In this document: piece after piece, positions 7,059 to 14,661 of the stretch
How positions within the stretch are numbered: the first letter of the stretch is position 1
Layout of the letters: every line of letters starts with the position of its first letter
From: Myxococcaceae bacterium
Lineage (GTDB): Bacteria; Myxococcota; Myxococcia; Myxococcales; Myxococcaceae
DNA length: 32,269 bases
NCBI GenBank assembly: GCA_019694595.1
Contig: JAIBBQ010000058.1
Span: 1 to 32,269 of the forward strand
Direction: 5' to 3'
Notes under the pieces: generated by a model
What the model saw: only the letters and a program-made list of their open reading frames with translations
The model's database searches: none
What the model was told of the DNA's origin: nothing
Translations under genes and position numbers: made by a program

Positions 7059-7687
7059 GCGCGGCGCTCGCGGTCGACGTGCGGGTGGACCTGCCCGCCT
7101 TCCCGTCGGGCCTCGAGGCGCGCTTCTCGCTCCCGCCGGGCGTCACCGTGCTGCGCGGGCCGTCGGGCGCCGGCAAGTCGACGCTCCTCCACGCCATCGC
7201 CGGGCTGTCGGAGCACGCGCGCGGCGAGGTGCGGCTGGGCGACGAGGTGTGGTGCACGCGCGAGCGCACCCTGGTGCCGCCGGAGCGCCGGGGCCTGGGC
7301 ATGGTGTTCCAGCCGGTGGCGCTCTTCCCGCACCGCACGGCGGCGCAGAACGTGGAGTTCGGCCGCCAGGGCGGGCCGTCGGCCCTCGAGTGGCTCACCC
7401 GCTTCGCCGCCGCGGACCTCGCCGCGCGCCAGGTGGGCACGCTGTCCGGCGGCGAGGCGCAGCGGGTGGCGCTCGCGCGCGCCTTCGCCTGTCAGCCGCG
7501 GCTGGTGCTGCTCGACGAGCCCTTCAGCGCGCTCGACGGAGCGCTGCGGCAGACGGTGCTGCAGGCGACGCTGGCCGCCATCGCCGCGCTCGGCTGTCCC
7601 GCGCTGCTGGTGACGCACGAGCTCGAAGGGCTGGGCCTCGAGGGGCTCCCGGCGCTGCACCTCGCCCGGGGTGTGCTCGAGCCCTGA
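7055..7687 (+). CDS. modC: Molybdate ABC transporter ATP-binding protein ModC (short, no TOBE domain)
   Basis: A 210-residue ABC ATPase. All catalytic motifs are present: Walker A GPSGAGKST (35-43), Q86 in VFQ, signature LSGGEAQRV (130-138), Walker B LVLLDE (150-155), D-loop SALD, and switch His H188. Classical ModC proteins are about 350 residues and end in a TOBE/MOP molybdate-binding domain. This one stops after the ATPase core, so the regulatory oxyanion-sensing domain is missing. Both the missing domain and the partner genes fit a minimal Mod-type importer. Start ATG 7055 overlaps the modB stop (ATGA). It energises ModB on the cytoplasmic side. Sulfate or tungstate import cannot be excluded, but ModA favours molybdate/tungstate. 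Confidence 0.88.
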   Translation: MSAALAVDVRVDLPAFPSGLEARFSLPPGVTVLRGPSGAGKSTLLHAIAGLSEHARGEVRLGDEVWCTRERTLVPPERRGLGMVFQPVALFPHRTAAQNVEFGRQGGPSALEWLTRFAAADLAARQVGTLSGGEAQRVALARAFACQPRLVLLDEPFSALDGALRQTVLQATLAAIAALGCPALLVTHELEGLGLEGLPALHLARGVLEP

Positions 7688-7719
7688 AATCCGCCGCGCC
7701 GCCCGCTAAGAGAGCCGCG

Positions 7720-8367
7720 ATGTCCATCGAACTCGAGCTCTTCGGCGACCTGGTGTGCCCCTGGTGCTGGCTGGGAAAGCGCCGCCTCGACCAGGCGCTC
7801 GAAGGCCTGCCCAAGGACAGCGTCACCGTGAAGCTGCGTGCCTTCGAGCTCGACCCGTCGATGCCGGAGGCAGGGCTCGACCCGGTCGCTTTCTTCGAGG
7901 GCAAGTTCGGCAGCCCCGAGCGGGCGCAGGCCATCTTCGCGCGGGTGACGCAGGCCGGGCTCGCCGACGGGGTGAAGTTCGACTTCTCGCGCATCAAGGC
8001 GCCGTCGAGCCGGCTCGGCCACCGCGCCATCAAGGTGGTGGAGCGCGCGCACGGGGCCGCCGCCGCCGCTGCGGTGCAGGAGCGACTGGTCCGCGGTCAC
8101 TTCGAGGAAGGCGAGGACCTCGCCCAGCGCGCCACGCTGCGCAGGCTGCTCGCGGAGGTCCCGGGCGTGGACGCCGCGGCAGCCGACGAGGCGCTGGGCG
8201 CCGGCGGCGGGCTCGACGAGGTGCTCGCCGACGAGCGCAAGGCCGCCGAGCTGGGCATCTCCGGCGTGCCGCTCTTCCTCGGCCCGGGGAACCTCGCGGT
8301 GTCCGGGGCGCAGCCGCCGGCGGTGCTGCGGCAGTTCGTCGAGGCGCTCCTCGCCGAGGCGCGCTGA
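7720..8367 (+). CDS. DsbA/FrnE-like thioredoxin-fold oxidoreductase
   Basis: A 215-residue protein of the DsbA family, FrnE-like subgroup. The active-site CPWC is at 13-16 (DLVCPWCWLGK), and the cis-Pro loop is SGVPLF with P184. An all-helical insertion lies between (about 55-170), as in this subgroup. There is no signal peptide, so it is cytosolic; FrnE-type proteins are disulfide oxidoreductases/isomerases linked to oxidative stress in some bacteria (family knowledge). ATG 7720 is chosen because the first beta strand (IELELFGDLVCPWC) starts there. TAAGAG ends 7 nt before it. It is 32 bp downstream of modC in the same direction, so it could be read through from the mod genes or have its own promoter. 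Confidence 0.88.
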   Translation: MSIELELFGDLVCPWCWLGKRRLDQALEGLPKDSVTVKLRAFELDPSMPEAGLDPVAFFEGKFGSPERAQAIFARVTQAGLADGVKFDFSRIKAPSSRLGHRAIKVVERAHGAAAAAAVQERLVRGHFEEGEDLAQRATLRRLLAEVPGVDAAAADEALGAGGGLDEVLADERKAAELGISGVPLFLGPGNLAVSGAQPPAVLRQFVEALLAEAR

Positions 8368-8457
8368 CGTCGCCTCGGTTTTCTGAAGGCCCGGGCGCCC
8401 AGCCTGCTGTTTCCACAGGGGCCCACGCTGGCACGCGGACTGCTCATGGGCGCCGCC

Positions 8458-8991
8458 ATGAGGACCTTCCTGCTGCTGTCGCTCACCGCGCTGTCCGGCT
8501 GCTTCGCTCCCGTTCTCGAGACCAACGGCAAGGTGCTGCTGTCCGGCGACGGTGGCGCGCAGGTGGCGCAGTCGCCCGAGCTGGACGCCGGCTCGCCGTC
8601 GTTTCCCAGCCCGTGCCCCACCTGCGCGGTCGACTACGTCGGCGTCGCCACCAAGGAATGCGGCCCCACCGACGGGCCCGCCATCGGCCTGCACCTCTCG
8701 ATGGCGCCGATCGCCTGCGGGGCCCAGACGTACCTCACGCTCGACCTCTGGCGCGAGGAGCCCACCGTGGGTACGTACGCGTTCAGCCAGGGCTCCGGGC
8801 AGAGCACCGGCATGGGGTACGTCTGCGGGCGCGAGGAGTGCTCGCCCAGCTACGAAGGCCGGGTGACCATCACGGCGAGCGACGCCAAGGTGGTGGAAGG
8901 CAGCTTCGAGGTCACCTTCCGCGACCAGGGCACCTTCAAGGGCAACTTCCGCGTCGACCGCTGCTCGCTCGAGCGGCCGCTCTGCGGCTGA
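8458..8991 (+). CDS. Small lipoprotein, function unknown
   Basis: A 177-residue predicted lipoprotein. The signal MRTFLLLSLTALSGC gives C15 as the lipid site. The mature part is Cys-containing (CPTC, KECG, ACGAQ, VCGREEC and a final CSLERPLCG) and beta-rich, with repeated segments of strand and turn (YLTLDLWREEPTVGTY, RVTITASDAKVVEGSFEVTF). The latter resembles the pattern of small secreted beta-sandwich proteins in myxobacteria whose role is unknown. An in-frame ATG at 8446 would add only four residues (MGAA); 8458 gives the better signal. Neither start has a clear Shine-Dalgarno. It is flanked by the DsbA-like gene (90 bp) and the CLC gene (51 bp), all rightward. Confidence 0.7.
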   Translation: MRTFLLLSLTALSGCFAPVLETNGKVLLSGDGGAQVAQSPELDAGSPSFPSPCPTCAVDYVGVATKECGPTDGPAIGLHLSMAPIACGAQTYLTLDLWREEPTVGTYAFSQGSGQSTGMGYVCGREECSPSYEGRVTITASDAKVVEGSFEVTFRDQGTFKGNFRVDRCSLERPLCG

Positions 8992-9042
8992 GGCGTCAGG
9001 AAGGCGCCGTCGGCGAGTGGCCCCGGTAGTCTGCGGCGCGCG

Positions 9043-10251
9043 ATGCCGGAGGCTGCGCCACACCCACCGTCGTTCGTCGAGCGCGGCGCCGTCTGGCTCC
9101 TGGGCGGAGCCGCGGTGGGGCTCGCCTCGGGCCTGGCCTCCGCGCTGTTCCTCTTCGGCCTCGAGCGCGTCACCCGGACGCGGGAGACCACCGTGCTCTG
9201 GCTCCCCTGGCTCCTGCCGCTGGCCGGCCTCGCGCTGGGCTGGGTGAAGCAGCGCTCCGGCGCTCCCGCCGCGCGCGGCACCGCGCTGGTGCTGGAGGCG
9301 GCGGGCGACGGCGCACCGGTCCCCGCGCGGTTGGGGCTCTTCGCGCTCCTCGGCACCTGGTGGACGCACCTCTTCGGCGGCAGCGCCGGCCGGGAAGGCG
9401 CCGCGGTGCAGCTGGGCGGCGTGCTGGCCGACGCGCTCGCGCTGCGCTCGCCACGCCTGCGCGCCCACCGCAGCGACCTCGTCCTCTGCGGCATCGCCGC
9501 CGGCTTCGGCTCCGTCTTCGGCACCCCGCTCGCGGGCGCGCTCTTCGCGCTCGAGGTGGTGGCGCCCGGCCGACTGGTGTGGACGCGTGCGCCCGCGTGT
9601 CTCTGGGCCGCGGTGGTGGCCGACGCGGTGGCGCGCGCCGTGGGCACCACCCACTCCGTCTACCCGCGGGTGGAGCCGGTCGACCTGAGTCCGCACGCGC
9701 TGCTCGGCTGGCTCGCGCTCGCGCTCGCGGTGGCGCTCACCGTGCGGGCGTTCCTCTTCGCCGCCCACGGCGTGAGCGCACTCCTCGAGCGCACCGTGCG
9801 CCTGCCGATGCTGCGGCCCTTCGTGGGCGGGGGCGCGGTGGTGGCGCTGTGGCTCCTCGCGCAGTCCTCCGACTACTTCGGGCTCGGCGTGCCCGGCATC
9901 CTCCGGGCGGCCTCCACCGCCGAGGTGCCGCCTTTCGCCTTCGCCTGGAAGCTCGCCTTCACCGCCTGCACCGTGGGCAGCGGCTTCCTCGGCGGGGAAG
10001 TGACGCCGCTCTTCTTCATCGGCGCGCACCTGGGCCACACGCTCGCCGGCCCCCTGGGGCTGCCGGTGGTCGCCGCCAGCGTGGTCGCCCTCGCCGCGCT
10101 CTTCGGCGCCGCGGCGCGCAGCCCGCTCGCCCTGGCGGTGATGGCCTTCGAGCTCTCGGGCCCGGAGGTGCTGCCGTACGCGCTCGCGGTGGGGCTGATT
10201 GCGACCTGGCTCTGCGGGCGCCAGCGGCTCTATCAAGGGCAGCTGCCATGA
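9043..10251 (+). CDS. CLC-family antiporter, CLC-F (fluoride/proton) type
   Basis: A 402-residue polytopic protein of the CLC family. The motifs point to the CLC-F branch, which exports fluoride in exchange for protons, rather than to chloride ClcA. These are FGGSAGREGAAVQLGG (111-126) with the gating glutamate E118, FGTPLAGALFALEV (159-172), and GGEVTPLFFIGA (317-328). In ordinary ClcA the corresponding segments read GREGPxVHxG, APLAGxLFxxEE and GGIFAP. This is assigned from memory of the families; experimental F- versus Cl- selectivity is not shown. No fluoride riboswitch could be recognised upstream. ATG 9043 has TAGTCT ending 10 nt before it. Its stop overlaps the start of the NTF2-like gene (ATGA), so both are probably made together. 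Confidence 0.8.
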   Translation: MPEAAPHPPSFVERGAVWLLGGAAVGLASGLASALFLFGLERVTRTRETTVLWLPWLLPLAGLALGWVKQRSGAPAARGTALVLEAAGDGAPVPARLGLFALLGTWWTHLFGGSAGREGAAVQLGGVLADALALRSPRLRAHRSDLVLCGIAAGFGSVFGTPLAGALFALEVVAPGRLVWTRAPACLWAAVVADAVARAVGTTHSVYPRVEPVDLSPHALLGWLALALAVALTVRAFLFAAHGVSALLERTVRLPMLRPFVGGGAVVALWLLAQSSDYFGLGVPGILRAASTAEVPPFAFAWKLAFTACTVGSGFLGGEVTPLFFIGAHLGHTLAGPLGLPVVAASVVALAALFGAAARSPLALAVMAFELSGPEVLPYALAVGLIATWLCGRQRLYQGQLP

Positions 10252-10721
10252 GCGCCCACCCCAACGCCGCCCTCCTCACGTCCTTCTACGAAGCCTTCCA
10301 GCGCAAGGACGGCGCCGCGATGGCCGCGCTCTACGCCGACGACGTCACCTTCTCCGACGAAGTCTTCGTGGGGCTCGAGGGCCCGCGCGCCGGGGCCATG
10401 TGGCGAATGCTCTGCAAGAACGGCAAGGACCTCGAGCTCACCTTCAGTGGCGTGGAAGCCGACGACGCCAAGGGCAAGGCCCACTGGGAAGCGCGCTACA
10501 CCTTCTCGCTCACCGGCCGGAAGGTGCACAACGTCATCGACGCCACCTTCACCTTCAAGGACGGGCGCATCGCCACCCACGTCGACCGCTTCGACTTCTA
10601 CCGCTGGGCGCGCCAGGCGCTCGGCGTCACCGGCCTGCTCCTGGGGTGGACGCCGCTGGTGAAGAACAAGGTGCGCGCGCAGGCCAGCGCCTCGCTCGAC
10701 CGCTTCGTCGCCGGCCGCTGA
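10248..10721 (+). CDS. NTF2/SnoaL-like fold protein coupled to the CLC-type antiporter
   Basis: A 157-residue single-domain protein of the NTF2-like (SnoaL/ketosteroid-isomerase) fold. The N-terminal helices and first turn are typical: NAALLTSFYEAFQRKDGAAM, then ALYADDVTFSDEVFVGLEG. Strands and KDGRIATHVDRFDFYRW follow, as in the family. The family ranges from isomerases to hydrolases and simple ligand binders. No catalytic Asp/His pair can be assigned, so the reaction is open. ATG 10248 overlaps the stop of the CLC-type gene as ATGA, implying translational coupling; this does not prove a shared function. The C-terminal helix (about 118-157) is longer than needed for the fold. The stop is 7 bp from the stop of the MFS gene on the other strand. 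Confidence 0.8.
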   Translation: MSAHPNAALLTSFYEAFQRKDGAAMAALYADDVTFSDEVFVGLEGPRAGAMWRMLCKNGKDLELTFSGVEADDAKGKAHWEARYTFSLTGRKVHNVIDATFTFKDGRIATHVDRFDFYRWARQALGVTGLLLGWTPLVKNKVRAQASASLDRFVAGR

Positions 10722-10728
10722 AGGCCCG

Positions 10729-11988
10729 TCAGGCCGCCACGGGCGGCTTCACCTGACGCAGGGTCGCGAGCACCAGCACCAGGGCCAGCGCGAGAATCGA
10801 AGCGCCCACCAGGAACGGCAGCCCCACGAAGCTGCCGCCCGCCACCGCGAAGGCGAACACCTGGGTGTAGAGCAGGGGGCCCAGCATGCCGCTGATGCCG
10901 CGCAGGCTCGACAGCGCGCCCTGGAACTTGCCTTGCTGGTTGGGCGCGAGCTCCCGCGTCATCATCGCCTGGCTCGACGGCCCCCACAGGCCCCAGAAGG
11001 CGCCGAAGGGAATCCCGCAGAGGATGAAGAGCCCCGTCGGCGCGATGCCGTAGATGACGAAGCTGAGGAGCCCGCAGGCGAGCCCCACGAGCAGCGCGAG
11101 CCGCTCGCCCAGCTTCTTCATCGCCGGCCGGATGAGGCCGCCCTGCACCACCGAGGACGCCACGCCCACGCCCGCGAGCATCAGCCCCACGTCGCGCTGG
11201 GTCCACCCGTACCGCTGCGCCGCGTAGAGCACGAAGATGGCCGGCAGCGCCTCGTGGGCGAGGAAGCCGCAGAAGCTCGCCACCGCCAGGCCCAGCAGCA
11301 CCGGGCTCGAGCGCAGCAGCTGCAGCGAGCCCAGCGGGTTGGCGCGCGCGAGGTCGAACGGCGTGCGCCGCTCCTTGGGCAACGACTCCGGCAAGATGAA
11401 GAAGCCGTAGGTGAAGTTGAGCAGGCTCAAGCTCGCCGCCACGTAGAACGGCAGCCGCAGGTCGACCTGGCCCAGCGTGCCGCCGATGGCCGGCCCGATG
11501 ACGAACCCCAGGCCGAAGGCCGCGCCGATGAGCCCGAACTTCTGCGCGCGGTGCTCCGGCGCGGTGGTGTCGCTGATGTACGCGAAGGCGGTGGAGATGC
11601 TCGCCGCGGTGATGCCCGAGACCAGCCGCGCCACGAAGAGCCAGCTCAGGGTCGGCGCCAGCGCCATCACCAGGTAGTCGGCGCCCAGTCCCAGGTTGGA
11701 CATCAGCACCACCGGCCGCCGGCCCACCCGGTCGGACAGCATGCCCACCACCGGCGAGAAGAGGAACTGCATCAGCGCGAAGGTGAAGCCGAAGAGCCCC
11801 GAGACCTCGGAGGCGTGCGCGAAGTCGGAGCCGTCGAGCTGCACGATGAGGTGCGGCCCCACGGGAATGATGATGCCCAGGGCCAGCACGTCGAGCAGCA
11901 CGGTGATGAAGATGAAGGTGACCGCCGCCTTGCTCGCCGGCGCGGCCACCACCGGCGCCGCGTCGGGCTGCCCCGCAGGCTCGCTCAC
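10729..11988 (-). CDS. MFS transporter, Tet/TCR drug-exporter type
   Basis: A 419-residue, 12-helix major facilitator protein of the tetracycline/multidrug exporter type. Motif A is clear at 82-91 (GMLSDRVGRR) in the first cytoplasmic loop. FIFITVLLDVLALGIIIPV forms helix 1, like TetA. A proton-driven exporter in the inner membrane is the family expectation; the substrate is unknown. I use the GTG at 11988, because it overlaps the upstream stop as GTGA and leaves an N-terminal tail of about 20 residues before helix 1. It is therefore coupled to the helical protein gene at 11985-12956. Downstream it ends 7 bp from the convergent NTF2-like gene. Confidence 0.88.
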   Translation of the reverse strand: MSEPAGQPDAAPVVAAPASKAAVTFIFITVLLDVLALGIIIPVGPHLIVQLDGSDFAHASEVSGLFGFTFALMQFLFSPVVGMLSDRVGRRPVVLMSNLGLGADYLVMALAPTLSWLFVARLVSGITAASISTAFAYISDTTAPEHRAQKFGLIGAAFGLGFVIGPAIGGTLGQVDLRLPFYVAASLSLLNFTYGFFILPESLPKERRTPFDLARANPLGSLQLLRSSPVLLGLAVASFCGFLAHEALPAIFVLYAAQRYGWTQRDVGLMLAGVGVASSVVQGGLIRPAMKKLGERLALLVGLACGLLSFVIYGIAPTGLFILCGIPFGAFWGLWGPSSQAMMTRELAPNQQGKFQGALSSLRGISGMLGPLLYTQVFAFAVAGGSFVGLPFLVGASILALALVLVLATLRQVKPPVAA

Positions 11989-12956
11989 AGCGCGTCCAGC
12001 CAGGCCGCGAAGCTGTCGGTGGCCACCACCTGCTGCATCCACCCGCGCAGGAGGTTCAGGCCTTCACCCCGCACCGCCTGGAGCGCCCCGGCCTCGGTCA
12101 GCACCTGGCGCAGCGTCTTCTTCCCTTCGCGCTCGTGGAGGCTCTTCGCGACGTATTCGAACACCTGCGCCGCGCGCGGGGTCGCCAGGTACGCCTCCAG
12201 GCCTTCGCGCACCAGCTGCGCGCCGCCCGGCACGTCGAGGTTCACCAGCTCGCGCGAGAGCTTGGGCAGGGTGAGCTCCAGCACCCCGTCGTAGATGGCG
12301 AGCCGCAGCTCCGCCGCCTCGTGGGCGCGCTTGGGGTCGCTCACCGCGTCGGCGATCTCCCCGAAGACGCCCGCCAGCGCCGCGTCCACCACGTCGGCCG
12401 CGCGCTTCTCGACCTGGCGCTCGACCTCGCCGGTCACCGCGCCCACCAGGGCGCCCAGGGTGCCGGTGCGCGCCTTGGCCGTGTCCGCCGCCATGCGCGC
12501 CAGCCCGCCCAGGCCCTTGGCCATGCCCGCCACCGGCGCGCTCGCCCGCCGCGCGAAGTCGAGCACCGTCTGCAGGAGCAGCCCGCGCACCAGCTCGCGC
12601 ACCGGCGGCCGGTCGATGACCGTGAGCACCAGCTGCTTGTCGGGCGAGTACGGCCGCTTGAGCAGCGCGCGGGTGAGCGCCTGCACCTCGGGGTCCACCA
12701 GCTGGCCGAGCGACTTCTGGTGCACCGAGAGCAGCTTGGCGGCGTCGTCCACCAGCGCGGTGAGCGCGGTCAGGCTTTCCGGGGTGCGCAGCCAGCCCTC
12801 GAGGCCCGCGCGCAGGAGCGTCTCGAACGACGCCTGGGGGAGCAGCACGCCCACCGGCTGGTCGAGCAGGGCGTCGAGCGAGAGGGTCGCCAGCTGGTGG
12901 AGCGGGGCCCCATCGGCGGCGTTGCGGAGCTTCACGAGCAGGTCGGCGGCGGCCAT
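11985..12956 (-). CDS. Helix-rich protein of unknown function, coupled to an MFS exporter
   Basis: A 323-residue protein that I do not recognise. It is built of amphipathic helices rich in Ala, Leu, Glu and Arg, with no transmembrane segment, signal peptide or Cys motif. Two repeated features can be seen: helix-turn blocks such as SLDALLDQPVGVLLPQASFE, and a DRPPVRELVRGLL segment at about 130-142. A more Gly/Ala-rich middle (about 150-190, APVAGMAKGLGGLARMAADT) might associate with membranes. ATG 12956 is used; TATGGT ends 8 nt before it, without Shine-Dalgarno. The stop overlaps the MFS GTG start (GTGA), so the two products are likely made in step. The oligoribonuclease gene is divergent, 59 bp away. 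Function cannot be inferred beyond a possible link to the exporter. Confidence 0.7.
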   Translation of the reverse strand: MAAADLLVKLRNAADGAPLHQLATLSLDALLDQPVGVLLPQASFETLLRAGLEGWLRTPESLTALTALVDDAAKLLSVHQKSLGQLVDPEVQALTRALLKRPYSPDKQLVLTVIDRPPVRELVRGLLLQTVLDFARRASAPVAGMAKGLGGLARMAADTAKARTGTLGALVGAVTGEVERQVEKRAADVVDAALAGVFGEIADAVSDPKRAHEAAELRLAIYDGVLELTLPKLSRELVNLDVPGGAQLVREGLEAYLATPRAAQVFEYVAKSLHEREGKKTLRQVLTEAGALQAVRGEGLNLLRGWMQQVVATDSFAAWLDAL

Positions 12957-13015
12957 GGCCGCGCACCATACCCTTGACGCTCGACAACCCAAGGGCCCCG
13001 TGCGACGAGTACGGC

Positions 13016-13573
13016 ATGGCTTCTCACGCGGAGACGCGCTTCATCTGGTGTGACCTGGAGATGACCGGGCTCGACCCCGCCACCTGCTCCATCATCGAGC
13101 TGGGCATCATCATCACCGGCCCCGACCTCAAGCCCATCGCCGAGCTCGAGCGCGCCATCTGGCAGCCCGAGTCGTCGCTCGAGGCGATGGAGCCGTTCGT
13201 CAAGATGATGCACACCAAGAACGGGCTGCTCGAGCGCGTGCGCAAGTCGGAGACCTCGCTGCGCACCGCCGAGAAGGAAGCCACCGCGCTGCTCGCCTCG
13301 CACTGCGAGTTCGGCGAAGGCATCCTCGCGGGCAACTCCATTCACACCGACCGCACCTTCATCGCCCGCTACATGCCGGGCTTCGACCGCTTCCTGCACT
13401 ACCGCATGCTCGACGTGAGCTCGCTCAAGGTGCTCACCCGCGCCTGGTTCCCCAACGCGCCCGGCCGCTCCAAGGTCGACGCCTCGCACACCGTGCTGAG
13501 CGACCTGCGCGCGTCCATCGCCGAGCTGGCCCACTACCAGCAGACCTTCTTCAAGCACCCGAAGGACGTGTGA
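13016..13573 (+). CDS. orn: Oligoribonuclease (DEDDh 3'-5' exonuclease)
   Basis: A 185-residue Orn protein, which degrades RNA dinucleotides and short oligoribonucleotides left by other RNases and ends pGpG turnover in c-di-GMP signalling (family knowledge). All DEDDh residues are present: D13 and E15 (WCDLEMTGLD), D112 (NSIHTDRTF), H158 and D163 (ASHTVLSDLR). Length is typical (about 180). Start ATG 13016 gives the usual N-terminus just before the first strand. The stop TGA shares a base with the next ATG (TGATG at 13571-13575), so the flavin reductase gene is translationally coupled. The divergent helical-protein gene starts 59 bp upstream. Confidence 0.93.
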   Translation: MASHAETRFIWCDLEMTGLDPATCSIIELGIIITGPDLKPIAELERAIWQPESSLEAMEPFVKMMHTKNGLLERVRKSETSLRTAEKEATALLASHCEFGEGILAGNSIHTDRTFIARYMPGFDRFLHYRMLDVSSLKVLTRAWFPNAPGRSKVDASHTVLSDLRASIAELAHYQQTFFKHPKDV

Positions 13574-14136
13574 TGCGGGCAGAGATTCCGCTCGCCAGGT
13601 CGTCGCTGCTGCTCAACCACGGGCCCACCGTGCTGGTCTCCAGCGCGCACCAGGGCAAGACCAACGTCATGGCCGTCGCCTGGTGCATGGCGCTCGACTA
13701 CGAGCCGCCGCGCATCACCGCGGTCATCGAGGAAGGCAGCCACACGCGCGCGCTCGTCGAGGCCTCCGGCGAGCTGGTGGTGAACCTCCCCACCGTCGCC
13801 CAGGCCAAGCAGCTCTACGCGGCGGGTCGCCTGTCGGGGAAAGACGTGCCCGACAAGATCGCCAAGCTCAGCCTCAAGACGTCTCCGGCCAAGGTGGTGG
13901 GCGCGCCGCTCATCGATGGCTGCGTCGGCTGGCTGGAGTGCAAGGTGGTGCCCGAGGCCCGGATGCAGGAGGAGTACGACCTCTTCATCCTCGAGGTCGT
14001 CGCCGCCTGGGCCGACACCGCCCTGTGGGACGGCAGCACCTTCAACTTCACCGCGCCCGAGCAGCGCACGCTGCACCACGCGTCGAAGGGCCAGTTCTTC
14101 GCCACCGGCGAGCCGGTGCGCGTCACCAAGGGCTAG
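13573..14136 (+). CDS. Flavin reductase family protein (FMN-binding split barrel)
   Basis: A 187-residue protein of the flavin-reductase-like FMN-binding family. Typical blocks are the first strands (PTVLVSSAHQGKTNVMAVAW), the SHTRALVEASGELVVNLP segment with conserved NLP, and a Gly-rich region before GWLECKV. Members use NAD(P)H and FMN, or only bind flavin. No partner monooxygenase is adjacent, so the physiological role is unknown. ATG 13573 is preceded by AAGGA at 13562-13566, and TGATG overlap couples it to orn. The stop TAG shares the tetranucleotide CTAG (14133-14136) with the stop of the convergent Nudix gene. Cytosolic. Confidence 0.88.
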   Translation: MRAEIPLARSSLLLNHGPTVLVSSAHQGKTNVMAVAWCMALDYEPPRITAVIEEGSHTRALVEASGELVVNLPTVAQAKQLYAAGRLSGKDVPDKIAKLSLKTSPAKVVGAPLIDGCVGWLECKVVPEARMQEEYDLFILEVVAAWADTALWDGSTFNFTAPEQRTLHHASKGQFFATGEPVRVTKG

Positions 14137-14660
14137 GGCCGGGCCAGGGCGTTGCGCGCCGGGCCGTCGGGCGGCAGCCCCTTCTTCAGCAGGAAGTCGC
14201 GCACCGCGAGCCCGGTCGCCACCGGCCAGGGCCGGAGCTTCTCCACCGGCACCACCTTGAAGGCCTCGAGCTCCTCCGACAGCCGCACCTCGCCCTGCGC
14301 CACCACGTGGAAGGCGACGATGAGCTCGTTGCGCAGCGCGAAGTCGTAGACCCCGAGCAGCGACTCCACCCGGCCGTCGAGCGAGAGCTCCTCCTTCACC
14401 TCGCGCAGGCAGCCCGCCTCCGCGCTCTCGCCCGCTTCCAGGAAGCCGGTGATGAGCCCGAAGAACTTCTCCGGCCAGCCCGGCGCCCGCGCCAGCACCA
14501 CGCCTCCCGGCAGCTCCACCACCGCGGCCACCACCGGCAGCGGGTTCCCCCAGTGCACGAAGCCGCAGCCTTCGCCAGGGCACGCCCGGCGCGTGCGCCC
14601 GGAGTGCTCGCGGTCGACGAGCGCGGTCGCGCAGCGGGGGCAGTACGTGAAGGCCGCCAC
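14133..14660 (-). CDS. Nudix hydrolase with N-terminal zinc ribbon
   Basis: A 175-residue protein. The N-terminal CPRC (7-10) and the CPGEGC (27-32) cysteines look like a small zinc ribbon, as in NudC/NADH-pyrophosphatase-like Nudix proteins. The Nudix box runs from G72 to L92: GFLEAGESAEAGCLREVKEE, fitting Gx5Ex7REUxEExGU with E90/E91 as metal ligands. It therefore likely hydrolyses a nucleoside diphosphate-linked substrate with Mg2+. The substrate is not visible in the sequence. GTG 14660 starts it one base after the LarA-like stop, with GAGGTG overlapping the junction, so the pair is a tight operon. It ends convergently with the flavin reductase, sharing CTAG at 14133-14136. Confidence 0.9.
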   Translation of the reverse strand: MAAFTYCPRCATALVDREHSGRTRRACPGEGCGFVHWGNPLPVVAAVVELPGGVVLARAPGWPEKFFGLITGFLEAGESAEAGCLREVKEELSLDGRVESLLGVYDFALRNELIVAFHVVAQGEVRLSEELEAFKVVPVEKLRPWPVATGLAVRDFLLKKGLPPDGPARNALARP

Positions 14661-14661
14661 C

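Noticed and set aside
8992-9042. Fluoride riboswitch before the CLC-F-like gene
   Set aside because: The gap is only 51 bp and I could not find the pseudoknot core or its conserved bases.
7492-10236. Long antisense frame over modC, the DsbA-like gene and the CLC gene
   Set aside because: Low-complexity His/Arg/Glu composition; the plus-strand proteins have full family motifs.
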